From NCBI GenBank assembly GCA_965246915.1, contig CBDFGB010000033.1, forward strand, positions 1 through 64,000: 64,000 nt of DNA. The letters run 5' to 3'. The translations under genes and the position numbers were made by a program. How positions within the stretch are numbered: the stretch's first letter is position 1; each line of letters opens with the position of its first letter. This document shows, piece after piece, positions 54,490 through 62,524 of this stretch. The notes below the pieces were generated by a model. It did not search any database. It saw only the letters and a list, made by a program, of their open reading frames with translations, and was not told where the DNA came from. The DNA comes from CAVRQM01 sp965246915 (GTDB lineage Bacteria > Pseudomonadota > Alphaproteobacteria > Acetobacterales > Acetobacteraceae).

Positions 54490-55082
54490 GGGGGGGGCGT
54501 CTCACGCCGGGCGAGCGCATGTCCGCGCGGCGGTGGCTGAAAAAAATCTTCCGCGCGGGTCTCCGCCCCGGCGGGCGGCGGCTTGATCGCCGGCCGGTAG
54601 GCCTCCGGCACCTGCGACGCGGCCCAGGCCGCGCCCTCGTAGGCGTAGGGCAGACTGCGTGCCTGGAGCAGAGGCGGCGGCCAACGGTCGGGCGGGACCA
54701 CGATCGACAGCGCGATATAGGCCGCGACCACGATGGCCGCCCCGCGGGCGAGGCCGAAGACGATGCCGAGCGTGCGGTCGATGCCGCTCAGGATCGACGT
54801 GCGCACGAGGCCGCCCACCATCCCGGCCACGATGGACAGCAGGATCAGCGCCACGACGAACACCGCCGCGAAGGCGGCCAGGTCCGCGAGTTCCGGATAG
54901 CCGGAGATCATCTCGCGCGCGCGCGGTTGGCTGTAGGGGAATGCCCACCAGGCGACCAGTGCCGCGCCGATCCAGGCGCCGATGCCGAGCGCTTCGCGCA
55001 CAAAGCCGCGGAGAAAAGCCAGCAGGGCGGACACCGCCACGATGGCCACGACGACAAGATCGATCCAGTTCACCGCGCCCAT
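54486..55082 (-). CDS. cvpA: CvpA family inner-membrane protein
   Basis: A 198-residue protein with four hydrophobic segments in the first 130 residues (VNWIDLVVVAIVAVSALLAF and FAAVFVVALILLSIVAGMVG). CvpA motifs RGFVREALGIGAWIGAALVA and GIDRTLGIVFGLARG are present. CvpA was named for colicin V production and is linked to purF in many proteobacteria; its biochemical role is still unclear. The C-terminal tail is Pro/Ala-rich and cytoplasmic. The PQQ dehydrogenase gene at 55128 separates it from radA, to which it is often adjacent. Confidence 0.92.
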   Translation of the reverse strand: MGAVNWIDLVVVAIVAVSALLAFLRGFVREALGIGAWIGAALVAWWAFPYSQPRAREMISGYPELADLAAFAAVFVVALILLSIVAGMVGGLVRTSILSGIDRTLGIVFGLARGAAIVVAAYIALSIVVPPDRWPPPLLQARSLPYAYEGAAWAASQVPEAYRPAIKPPPAGAETRAEDFFQPPPRGHALARRETPPP

Positions 55083-55127
55083 ATAGCGGGTCGGGCGGCC
55101 GGGTTCACCTGTCGTCGCGCATAGCGG

Positions 55128-56879
55128 CTACTTGGCGAAGACGGGCAGGGCCTTGTCGACCTCGACCTGATTGACCCGTCCACTCTCGGCCAGCGCGCCC
55201 TCGACCGAAAACACCCACAGCATCCCGCCCTTGGGAGCCGAGTAGTAGAAGCTTGGGTCACCACCGAGGCCGGACAGGATGGCGACATACTGCTTTCCAT
55301 CGAGTTCGTAGGTGATGGGTGAGGCGTTGATCCCGGATCCGGTCTGGAACGCCCAAAGCTCTTTGCCGCTCGCGGCATCCAAAGCAATGAACCGGCCCCG
55401 CTGATCGCCGGTGAACAGCACGCCGCCCTTGGTTGCGACGAGGCTGCTGAACAGCGGCAGCGGGCTCGGGTGGTCCCAAAGGACTTTTCGGCTTGCGACG
55501 TCGATCGCCTTCACGTGGCCGATCGTCTCGCCCATCCGATACATCTGGTAGTCGACGCCCATGTAGGGCTCACCAGGCTTATAGGTGAGTTTCGCTTTCT
55601 CCCACGCCGTCAATCCCATGCCCCACTGATTGACCACGACGTAGGCGATCCCCTTGTCGGGGTCGAAGGCGGGCGCGAACCAGTTCGTCCCGCCCTCCAG
55701 CCCGGGCACGATCGGTTCGATGCGCTTGCCGCCCGCCTTGGGCTTCATCGCCTCGTTGATCGAGGGCCGGCCGGTCACCGGATCCAGGCCGCTGGTCCAG
55801 TTGATTCCGTCAACCAGCGGTATCGCGTACAGAAAGCGGCCGTCCGTGCGGTCGATGGCGTAGAAGAAGCCATTGCGATTCGACACGATCGCCGCCTTCG
55901 TCGGCGTGCCGTCGATCGCTAGATCGACGAGGATCGGCGTGGCCATGCCGTCGTAGTCCCAGGCGTCGTTCGGCGTGTACTGAAAATGCCACTTGATGCG
56001 GCCGGTCTCCGGATCGACCGCCAGCATCGAGTCGGTGAACAGATTATCGCCAGGATGCAGCTCGGTGATCCAGGATCCCGGGTTGCCGGTCCCCCAATAG
56101 ACGGTATTCGTCTCCGCATCGTAGCTGCCGGTCAGCCAGGTGGGCGCGCCGCCGGTCTTCCAGCTGTCGTCCTTCGGCCAGGTCTCGCTGCCCGGCTCGC
56201 CCGGCGCCGGGACGGTGTAGGTCGTCCATTGCAGCGCGCCGGTTTTTGCGTCGAACGATTTCAGGTAGCAGCGCACGCCGTATTCGCCGCCCGAGACGCC
56301 GAGGATGACGTGATCGCCCACGACCAGCGGCGGCGAGTTGGTGGTCACGCCGCTTTTCCACTCATCGATCTTTTGTTCCCACGCGACCGACCCGTCGGCG
56401 GCATGCAACGCCACGAGCTTGGCGTCGAGGCGGGTGATGTAGACGAGGTCATCCTTGATCGCGACACCCCGATGGATCGGGCCGCAGCACAGTACCGGCG
56501 CGAGCCCCTCCTCGTATTGCGGCTCGTAGCGCCACTTGATCGTGCCGCTCCGCGCATCGACCGCCAGGACGCGCGCGTAGTCCGTCGAAAAATACAGCAC
56601 GCCGCCGCGCAGCAGGGGCGTCGCCTCGAGTCCGGAAAACGTACCGCCAGTGGACAGCGCCCAAACCGGCTTCAGCTGCGCGGCGTTTGCGGGCGTGATG
56701 GACGCAAGAGGGCTGAACCGCCAATTGCGATAGTCTCGCCCATACATCAGCCACTCGCCGGGATTGTCCTGGGCACGGATCAGATCCGCAGCGGACACCG
56801 GCTGGGCTCGCGCGGCGGGGCCGGCGAGGACGCAGGCGGCGACGGCTGTGCCGGCAAGCAGACGGACGATGGCGCGCAT
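55128..56879 (-). CDS. PQQ-dependent alcohol dehydrogenase with Asp-Tyr-Asp (lanthanide-type) motif
   Basis: A 583-residue periplasmic quinoprotein with a signal peptide (VRLLAGTAVAACVLAG, cleavage after ARA near 25). Hallmarks of the eight-bladed alcohol dehydrogenases are the vicinal disulfide Cys131-Cys132 (VLCCGPIHRGVA), WGTGNPGSW, GDNLFTDSMLAVD, and TPNDAWDYDG with catalytic Asp308. The second Asp310 replaces the Ala/Ser of calcium enzymes and is the family marker for lanthanide-dependent XoxF/ExaF/PedH. C-terminal ELWAFQTGSGINASPITYE resembles ethanol dehydrogenases. No haem domain and no cytochrome gene nearby; a Rieske gene lies 68 bp upstream. Start at ATG 56879. Confidence 0.9.
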   Translation of the reverse strand: MRAIVRLLAGTAVAACVLAGPAARAQPVSAADLIRAQDNPGEWLMYGRDYRNWRFSPLASITPANAAQLKPVWALSTGGTFSGLEATPLLRGGVLYFSTDYARVLAVDARSGTIKWRYEPQYEEGLAPVLCCGPIHRGVAIKDDLVYITRLDAKLVALHAADGSVAWEQKIDEWKSGVTTNSPPLVVGDHVILGVSGGEYGVRCYLKSFDAKTGALQWTTYTVPAPGEPGSETWPKDDSWKTGGAPTWLTGSYDAETNTVYWGTGNPGSWITELHPGDNLFTDSMLAVDPETGRIKWHFQYTPNDAWDYDGMATPILVDLAIDGTPTKAAIVSNRNGFFYAIDRTDGRFLYAIPLVDGINWTSGLDPVTGRPSINEAMKPKAGGKRIEPIVPGLEGGTNWFAPAFDPDKGIAYVVVNQWGMGLTAWEKAKLTYKPGEPYMGVDYQMYRMGETIGHVKAIDVASRKVLWDHPSPLPLFSSLVATKGGVLFTGDQRGRFIALDAASGKELWAFQTGSGINASPITYELDGKQYVAILSGLGGDPSFYYSAPKGGMLWVFSVEGALAESGRVNQVEVDKALPVFAK

Positions 56880-56947
56880 GATAGCCCCCAGGTTTGACCG
56901 CAGTGTTCCCGCTTCCCGCCGCCGCCGCAACGAGGCGATAGGGCGGG

Positions 56948-57487
56948 CTAGCCGGGCTGCGGTCCCACGGTGCCGGTGAACGGAGCGGCCACCGACAGCA
57001 TGCCGTCGATCGGCGCGAGCGCCAGGGCGGGGAGGGGACGGGGCGCGGGGCCCGACAGCACCGCCGCTCCGCGCCGCGGGTCGTAGCGGGACATGTGACA
57101 CGGGCAGAGCAGCATTCCCTGTGGGTCGATGATTTTCGCGGTACAGCCGGCATGGCTGCAGGTGGCGGCATAGGCGACGATGCCGTCCGTCGCCCGTCCC
57201 GACGTCGCGGCGTCCAGCGTCGCAGGGTCGCGCCGTATGAGCACGATCAGATTGAGCCGCGACTGATCCCGAAGCGTGCCGTCCGGCGCCGTCGGCCAGG
57301 CGAGGACGACCTCCCCATCCAATCGCACGTCGTCCGGCGCAATGGACTGACCCTTGCGATCCCCCTCGGCGAACACCAGACGGTCGCCAGCTTGCGGCCG
57401 CGCCTTGCGCGGATCGACCGGCGGTGGGGCCGCGGCCATGGCGGAGGCGGCCGCGCCGAGCAGTACGATGCGTCTGGTATGCGTCAC
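56948..57487 (-). CDS. exported Rieske [2Fe-2S] protein, bc1-like cluster site
   Basis: A 179-residue protein. The N-terminus THTRRIVLLGAAASAMAAA has the twin arginine and hydrophobic stretch of a Tat signal or anchor. The cluster boxes CSHAGC and CPCHMS are spaced as C-x-H-x15-C-x2-H. The second Cys of each box is positioned for the disulfide seen in bc1-type Rieske proteins, so a high-potential cluster is expected. The GTG start overlaps the radA stop (GTGA). The PQQ dehydrogenase follows 68 nt later, so an electron-transfer link is an inference. No cytochrome b or c1 gene is present. Confidence 0.85.
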   Translation of the reverse strand: MTHTRRIVLLGAAASAMAAAPPPVDPRKARPQAGDRLVFAEGDRKGQSIAPDDVRLDGEVVLAWPTAPDGTLRDQSRLNLIVLIRRDPATLDAATSGRATDGIVAYAATCSHAGCTAKIIDPQGMLLCPCHMSRYDPRRGAAVLSGPAPRPLPALALAPIDGMLSVAAPFTGTVGPQPG

Positions 57488-58869
57488 GATTCCGCCTTTC
57501 GCCCAGGCCCAGGAAACAGCGCCAGAAGATCGCTGACATGCCCGGCCTCGGTCACCCGCAATCCTTCCGGGGCGGCGAGCGTGCGATTGCCGCGGGCGAC
57601 CCGGCGCGGCAACACCGCCACCGAGAACCCGAGTTTTTGGGCCTCCTTCAGCCGCAATTCCGCCTGCGCCACCTGCCGGATTTCGCCAGAGAGTCCGATC
57701 TCGCCGAAGAACACGCAGCCCGGGTCGGTCGGCACATCGGCCGCCGCCGAGGCGATGGCGGCCGCCACCGCCAGATCGGCCGCCGGCTCGCTCACCCGCA
57801 GCCCGCCCGCGACGTTGAGCCACACGTCCGTCGCGGTCAGCCGTAGCCCGCCGCGCGACTCCAGCACGGCCAGCAGCATCGACAGCCGCGACGAATCCCA
57901 GCCGACCACGGCGCGACGCGGGCTGCCGCCGGGGTTCGGAGCCAGCAGGGCCTGCACCTCCAGCAGCACTGGGCGGCTGCCCTCGAGCCCCGCGAACACC
58001 GCGCTGCCGGCCACGTTGCCGCGCCGCTCGGCGAGGAACAGGGCCGACGGGTTGGCGACCTCGGCCAGCCCCTGCTCGGTCATCTCGAACACGCCGATCT
58101 CGTCCGTCGCTCCGAACCGGTTTTTCACGGCCCGCAGGATGCGGAACTGGTGGCCGCGGTCGCCTTCGAAGTGCAGGACAGCGTCGACCATGTGCTCCAG
58201 CACGCGCGGCCCGGCGATCGATCCGTCTTTCGTCACATGCCCGACCAGCACGAGAGCGCAGCCGCGCGATTTGGCCAAGCGGATCAGCTCGAACGCGCAG
58301 GCGCGGACCTGGCTGACGGAGCCGGGCGCGCTGTCGATGCTGTCGAGCCACATCGTCTGGATCGAGTCGATGACGACAAGGGTCGCGTCGGTCGTCTCCA
58401 GGCTCGCGGTGATGTCGCGAAGATTGATCGCGGCGGCCAAATCCATCGCGGCGTCGGTCAGCCCGAGGCGGCGGGCGCGCATCCGCACCTGTTCGACGGA
58501 TTCCTCGCCGGAGACATAGGCGACCCGTCGGCCGGAGCGGGCCAGCGCCGCGGCCGCCTGCAGCAGGAGGGTGGATTTGCCGATCCCCGGATCGCCGCCG
58601 AGCAGCACCGCCGAGCCGGGCACGAGCCCGCCGCCCAGCACCCGGTCCAGTTCGGCGATCGTGGTCGGCGCGCGGGGAGGCGGTTCGGCGGTGCCGGCCA
58701 GACCGACGAAGGCGAGTTTGCGGCCGGCGGTCTTGCTCGCGTTGGGGCCGGCGACGGAGGCTTCCTCGACGATGGTGTTCCATTCGCCGCAATTCTCGCA
58801 CCGCCCGGCCCATTTCGAAGTGACCGACGCACAGGATTGGCAGACGAAGCGGGGGGAGGGTTTGGCCAT
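57484..58869 (-). CDS. radA: DNA repair protein RadA
   Basis: A 461-residue RecA-like branch-migration factor. It has an N-terminal zinc finger of four Cys (CQSCASVTSKWAGRCENC), a Walker A (LLGGDPGIGKSTLLLQ), the RadA-specific KNRFG (RAVKNRFGATDE), and a C-terminal Lon-protease-like domain with a degenerate active site (VFFGEIGLSGEIRQVAQAEL). Acts in the cytoplasm on recombination intermediates. It is followed in coupled order by the Rieske gene, unusual for radA, where cvpA-purF would be expected. Confidence 0.96.
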   Translation of the reverse strand: MAKPSPRFVCQSCASVTSKWAGRCENCGEWNTIVEEASVAGPNASKTAGRKLAFVGLAGTAEPPPRAPTTIAELDRVLGGGLVPGSAVLLGGDPGIGKSTLLLQAAAALARSGRRVAYVSGEESVEQVRMRARRLGLTDAAMDLAAAINLRDITASLETTDATLVVIDSIQTMWLDSIDSAPGSVSQVRACAFELIRLAKSRGCALVLVGHVTKDGSIAGPRVLEHMVDAVLHFEGDRGHQFRILRAVKNRFGATDEIGVFEMTEQGLAEVANPSALFLAERRGNVAGSAVFAGLEGSRPVLLEVQALLAPNPGGSPRRAVVGWDSSRLSMLLAVLESRGGLRLTATDVWLNVAGGLRVSEPAADLAVAAAIASAAADVPTDPGCVFFGEIGLSGEIRQVAQAELRLKEAQKLGFSVAVLPRRVARGNRTLAAPEGLRVTEAGHVSDLLALFPGPGRKAES

Positions 58870-58881
58870 TCGTGACGCCGC

Positions 58882-61062
58882 CTAGGATCGAACCGCCGCC
58901 AACTCCGTGGCCAGATCCTCGCGTGTGTAGGGTTTGGGCAGGATCGCCACGTCGCCGGGCAGATCGCGCTCGCCCATCAGGCCCGGATAGCCGGACACCA
59001 AAAGCACCTTGATCCCCGGCCGCAGCCGCCGGGCCTCGGCGCCCAGCCGCACCCCGTCGATGCCGCCCGGCATCACCACGTCGGAAAATAGGACGTCGAT
59101 CCGCTGGTCGGAGCGGAGCACCTCGAGCGCCTGGGCTCCATCGCTCGCGGTGACGGTCTCGTAGCCCAGATCGCGCAGATTGGCGACCGCGACCTCGAGG
59201 ACCGCCGCCTCGTCCTCGACCACCAGAACCATTCGCCCGCGCGTCCCCGGCGGTGACGCGGCCTTCGCGCGTTTGGTCTTGCCGGTCGCATCGCCAGTCG
59301 CGCGGGGCAGCAGCAGCTCGACCGTCGTGCCCTGGCCGGGGGTCGAGGTGATGCGGGCCAAGCCGCCGGCCTGCTGGCAGAACCCGTAGACCTGCGACAG
59401 GCCGAGGCCGGTGCCGCGCCCGACCCCCTTGGTGGTGAAGAACGGCTCGAAGGCGCGGCACGCCACGGCGGGCTCCATCCCCGGCCCGTCGTCGCGGACC
59501 ATGACCCGCACGTATCGGCCCGGCGGCGGCCCGGCCTGCTCGGCCGACGGTTGCGCGGCCTCCACCACGACCATGTCGGTGGCAATGCGGATCGTCCCGC
59601 CCGCCGACATCGCATCGCGCGCATTGGCCAACAGGTTGAGCACCGCGGCCTCGAGCTGGCCCGGGTCGAGGGCGGCCGGATAGGTGTCGGGGCCGAAGTC
59701 GAACACCAGGGTCACGGCCTCGGTGACCGCCTGGCCGAGCACGGGACGGAAATCGCTGAGCAGCCGATTCACGTCGACCACTTCCGGCCGCACCATCTGC
59801 CGGCGCGAGAAGGCCAGCAGCTTCGCGGTCAACTCCGAACCGCGCCTGGCCGCCGCCATGCCGGCCCCGGCGAGGCGGACGATGCGGCTGGCGGGCGGCG
59901 CGTCGCGCCCGATCATCTCGAAGTTGCCCATGATGATGGTCAGCAGGTTGTTGAAGTCGTGCGCCACGCCGCCCGTCAGCTGGCCGACCGCCTCCAGCCG
60001 CTGCGCCTGCATCAGCGCGGCCTCGGCGGTCTCGCGGCGCTGCATTTCGGCCCGCATCCGGGCCAGCGCCGCCAATTCGCTTCGGGCGCGCTGCAACGCG
60101 GTCCAGGCGATCAGCCAGAGCACGCCGGTGGTCGGAAGCCCGATCGCCAGATGCGTCGCCATCTTCTCCCGCCAGAGGCTCAGCAGCGCCTGGCGGGACC
60201 GTCCGGCCACTGCATAGGCCGGATAGCCGGGCACGTGACAGTATGTGTAGATCCAGCTCGCTTCGCTGGTCTCGCTCAGCGGGCCATCGGCGTAGACGCC
60301 GACCTCGCCGTCCGACAGCGTCGCCGCCTGGAACGGCGGATCGGCCTGCGGCTTAGGCTTTGCCGAACGCGGCCAAAGCGCCAGCACCGCGCCGTCGTCG
60401 CGTAGCAGCGACAGGATGTGGCCCTGGCCGCCCCCGGCCACGCCGCGCCCCAGCGTCTCCCAGAACTGGACGAAAAAGTCTGGCGCGACGGCGATGCTGA
60501 CGACACCCCGGAACGTGCCGTCGCCATCCTGCAAGCGGTGCGCCACACCGAAGAACACCTTGCCGGTGATCCGGCTGGTTTGCACTTTGCTCAAGACGGT
60601 GGCGGCCCCGCCGGAGCGTAGCGCGGTGAAATAGTCGCGGTCGCTCATGTCGATCTGCCTTGCCACCGGGAACGCCCCGGTGGCGACCAGCACCTGGCCG
60701 CGCCGGCCGACCACAACCAGCGAATCGACCTGCGGCAGATCGCGCACGATGGACACGAGCGCCGCATGCAGTTGCGGCTCGGAGCGGCGGATGGTCTCGT
60801 CGTCCATCCCGTCCAGCCGGTCCTCGACGCGGCGGGCCACCAGCTCCTGGCTGTTCAACACCTTGGCCGCATGCTCGCGGATGATGTCGCAGACCCGGCT
60901 CGCGTCCTGCGCCATCTGCTCGTCGATCCCGTCGAGACTGACCCAGGCGTCGACGGCCAGCAGCACGGCCGGCACGGCGACGGTCGCCACGAGGAGCACT
61001 CGCAGCAGACCGACCGCACTGCCGCCGAACACGCCCATCGGTCTCCCTCGCCTCGCCGCCAC
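58882..61062 (-). CDS. hybrid sensor histidine kinase with periplasmic Cache sensor
   Basis: A 726-residue membrane kinase. Membrane segment 1 (LLRVLLVATVAVPAVLLAVD) is followed by a double-Cache-type sensor (SDRDYFTALRSGG, ITGKVFFGVAHRLQDGDGTF), membrane segment 2 near 310, and a HisKA domain with the phosphorylatable His in GGVAHDFNNLLTIIMG. A HATPase domain follows (LNLLANARDAM, DDGPGMEP, then GRGTGLGLSQVYGF), and a C-terminal receiver with Asp in VLFSDVVMPGG and Lys in ILPKPYT. No separate response regulator is adjacent. The start may be 61062 or ATG 61038. Confidence 0.9.
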   Translation of the reverse strand: MAARRGRPMGVFGGSAVGLLRVLLVATVAVPAVLLAVDAWVSLDGIDEQMAQDASRVCDIIREHAAKVLNSQELVARRVEDRLDGMDDETIRRSEPQLHAALVSIVRDLPQVDSLVVVGRRGQVLVATGAFPVARQIDMSDRDYFTALRSGGAATVLSKVQTSRITGKVFFGVAHRLQDGDGTFRGVVSIAVAPDFFVQFWETLGRGVAGGGQGHILSLLRDDGAVLALWPRSAKPKPQADPPFQAATLSDGEVGVYADGPLSETSEASWIYTYCHVPGYPAYAVAGRSRQALLSLWREKMATHLAIGLPTTGVLWLIAWTALQRARSELAALARMRAEMQRRETAEAALMQAQRLEAVGQLTGGVAHDFNNLLTIIMGNFEMIGRDAPPASRIVRLAGAGMAAARRGSELTAKLLAFSRRQMVRPEVVDVNRLLSDFRPVLGQAVTEAVTLVFDFGPDTYPAALDPGQLEAAVLNLLANARDAMSAGGTIRIATDMVVVEAAQPSAEQAGPPPGRYVRVMVRDDGPGMEPAVACRAFEPFFTTKGVGRGTGLGLSQVYGFCQQAGGLARITSTPGQGTTVELLLPRATGDATGKTKRAKAASPPGTRGRMVLVVEDEAAVLEVAVANLRDLGYETVTASDGAQALEVLRSDQRIDVLFSDVVMPGGIDGVRLGAEARRLRPGIKVLLVSGYPGLMGERDLPGDVAILPKPYTREDLATELAAVRS

Positions 61063-61212
61063 AATGTCTCGTCGGGCCGGGCAAGATCAAGTTGGCGTGC
61101 GTGACCGGCATGCGCGGCAGCCCCTTCCCATCGCGTGACGGCCATGCGACATCCCGCCGCTTCGCCGGCACCCCTGGAGGCCGGCGTTTTGTCATGTCTC
61201 AGGAGCGAACCA

Positions 61213-61941
61213 ATGGCCAGCTATACGACGATCGAGGCCGAGGGACGCGCGCGAGCCGGTAAGGGGGCGGCGCGGGCGACCCGGCGGGCAGGGAAGATCC
61301 CTGCGGTCATCTACGGCGCGCGGCAGACGCCGACGCTGATCGCGCTCGAACCCAAGCTCGTCCTGCGCGAGATTCAGCACAGCGGCTGGCGCTCGCGGCT
61401 CTATGAAATCAGGGTCGACGGCGCAGCGCCCGCGCGCGCGCTGATCCGCGACGTGCAGTTCCATCCCGTCTCCGACCGGCCGGAACACGTGGACTTCCAG
61501 CGCCTTGCGCCGGGCGAGCGCATCCGCGTCTCCGTCGCGGTGCAGTTCACCAACGACCTGACGAGCCCGGGCCTCAAGCGCGGCGGCGTGCTGAACGTGG
61601 TGCGTCACGGGGTCGAGTGCCTGTGCGACCCTGACCACGTGCCGGCGCATTTCGAGGCCGATCTCGGCAGCCTCGACATCAACGACAACGTGCGCTGGTC
61701 CGATCTGAAGGGGACCGAGGGCATTCGCCCGACGATCACCGACCGCGACTTCGTCATCGCGACAGTGGCCCCCCCGACCAAAGCCGCCGAGCCGGTGGTC
61801 GATCCGAACGCCCCCGCCGCAGCCGTCGCGGCCGCCCCCGCGAAAGGCGGCAAGGCCGCGCCCGCGAAGGCCGCCGCCCCGGCGAAGGGCGCGGCACCCG
61901 CCGCGAAGGCCGCGCCGGCGAAGGCCGCCGCAAAGAAGTAG
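61213..61941 (+). CDS. rplY: 50S ribosomal protein L25/general stress protein Ctc
   Basis: A 242-residue long-form L25 (Ctc/TL5 type) binding 5S rRNA. The N-terminal L25 domain (KGAARATRRAGKIPAVIYG, SRLYEIRVDG, then FHPVSDRPEHVDFQRL) is followed by the TL5 C-terminal beta domain (VLNVVRHGVECLCDPDHVPA). An Ala/Lys/Pro-rich tail covers about the last 45 residues, built from repeats like KAAPAKAAAPAKG. GGAGCG precedes the ATG at 61213. pth follows 4 nt downstream, the classic ctc-pth-ychF order. Confidence 0.94.
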   Translation: MASYTTIEAEGRARAGKGAARATRRAGKIPAVIYGARQTPTLIALEPKLVLREIQHSGWRSRLYEIRVDGAAPARALIRDVQFHPVSDRPEHVDFQRLAPGERIRVSVAVQFTNDLTSPGLKRGGVLNVVRHGVECLCDPDHVPAHFEADLGSLDINDNVRWSDLKGTEGIRPTITDRDFVIATVAPPTKAAEPVVDPNAPAAAVAAAPAKGGKAAPAKAAAPAKGAAPAAKAAPAKAAAKK

Positions 61942-61945
61942 ATCG

Positions 61946-62524
61946 GTGCTGCTGTGGGCCGGCCTCGGCAATCCCGAGCCGGGGATGGCCAGGCAGCGGC
62001 ACAATATCGGCTTCATGGCGCTCGATGCGATCGCCAGCCGCCACGGTTTCTCGCCGTGGCGGCAGCGGTTTCGTGGTCTCGTCGCGGAGGGGTCGGTCGG
62101 CGGGGCAAAGGTGCTGGGCCTGAAGCCGCTGACCTACATGAACGCGTCTGGCGAATCCGTGCAGGCGGCGGCCGCGTTCTATCGGATCGAGCCGCAGGCC
62201 ATCACCGCGTTTCATGACGAACTCGATCTCGTGGCCGGGAAAATACGGGTCAAGCGGGGCGGAGGAGCGGCCGGCCACAACGGCCTGCGCAGCATGGACC
62301 GCCAGCTCGGCAGCCAGGATTACTGGCGGGTGCGACTGGGCATCGGCCATCCCGGCGACAAGGCTCGTGTTCTGGGTCATGTGCTCGGCGATTTCGCGAA
62401 GTCTGACCAAGCGTGGCTGGCGGCACTGCTGGGTGCGGTGGCCGACGCGGCACCCTTCCTCGTCTCGGGGCCGCCCGAGGCTTTCATGACGCGGGTGGCG
62501 TTGCTCACCCAGGAGACGGGCTAG
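61946..62524 (+). CDS. pth: peptidyl-tRNA hydrolase
   Basis: A 192-residue cytoplasmic enzyme releasing tRNA from peptidyl-tRNA that has fallen off ribosomes. Conserved elements are AGLGNPEPGMARQRHNIGFM with catalytic His19, LKPLTYMNASGESV, FHDELDLVAGKIRVKRGGG, then AGHNGLRSM and RLGIGHPGDK. It starts with GTG at 61946. The stop directly abuts the ychF start (TAG then ATG), indicating one transcript with rplY and ychF. Confidence 0.96.
   Translation: MLLWAGLGNPEPGMARQRHNIGFMALDAIASRHGFSPWRQRFRGLVAEGSVGGAKVLGLKPLTYMNASGESVQAAAAFYRIEPQAITAFHDELDLVAGKIRVKRGGGAAGHNGLRSMDRQLGSQDYWRVRLGIGHPGDKARVLGHVLGDFAKSDQAWLAALLGAVADAAPFLVSGPPEAFMTRVALLTQETG

Noticed and set aside
58878..58895. GGTTCGATCC-like T-loop sequence (minus strand) suggesting a tRNA
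   Set aside because: No acceptor, D or anticodon stems can be built around it; it is chance sequence at the kinase stop codon.
57488..59461. Long open frame upstream of the Rieske gene in the same frame
   Set aside because: It overlaps radA and the sensor kinase out of frame and has shadow composition; the Rieske protein starts at GTG 57487.
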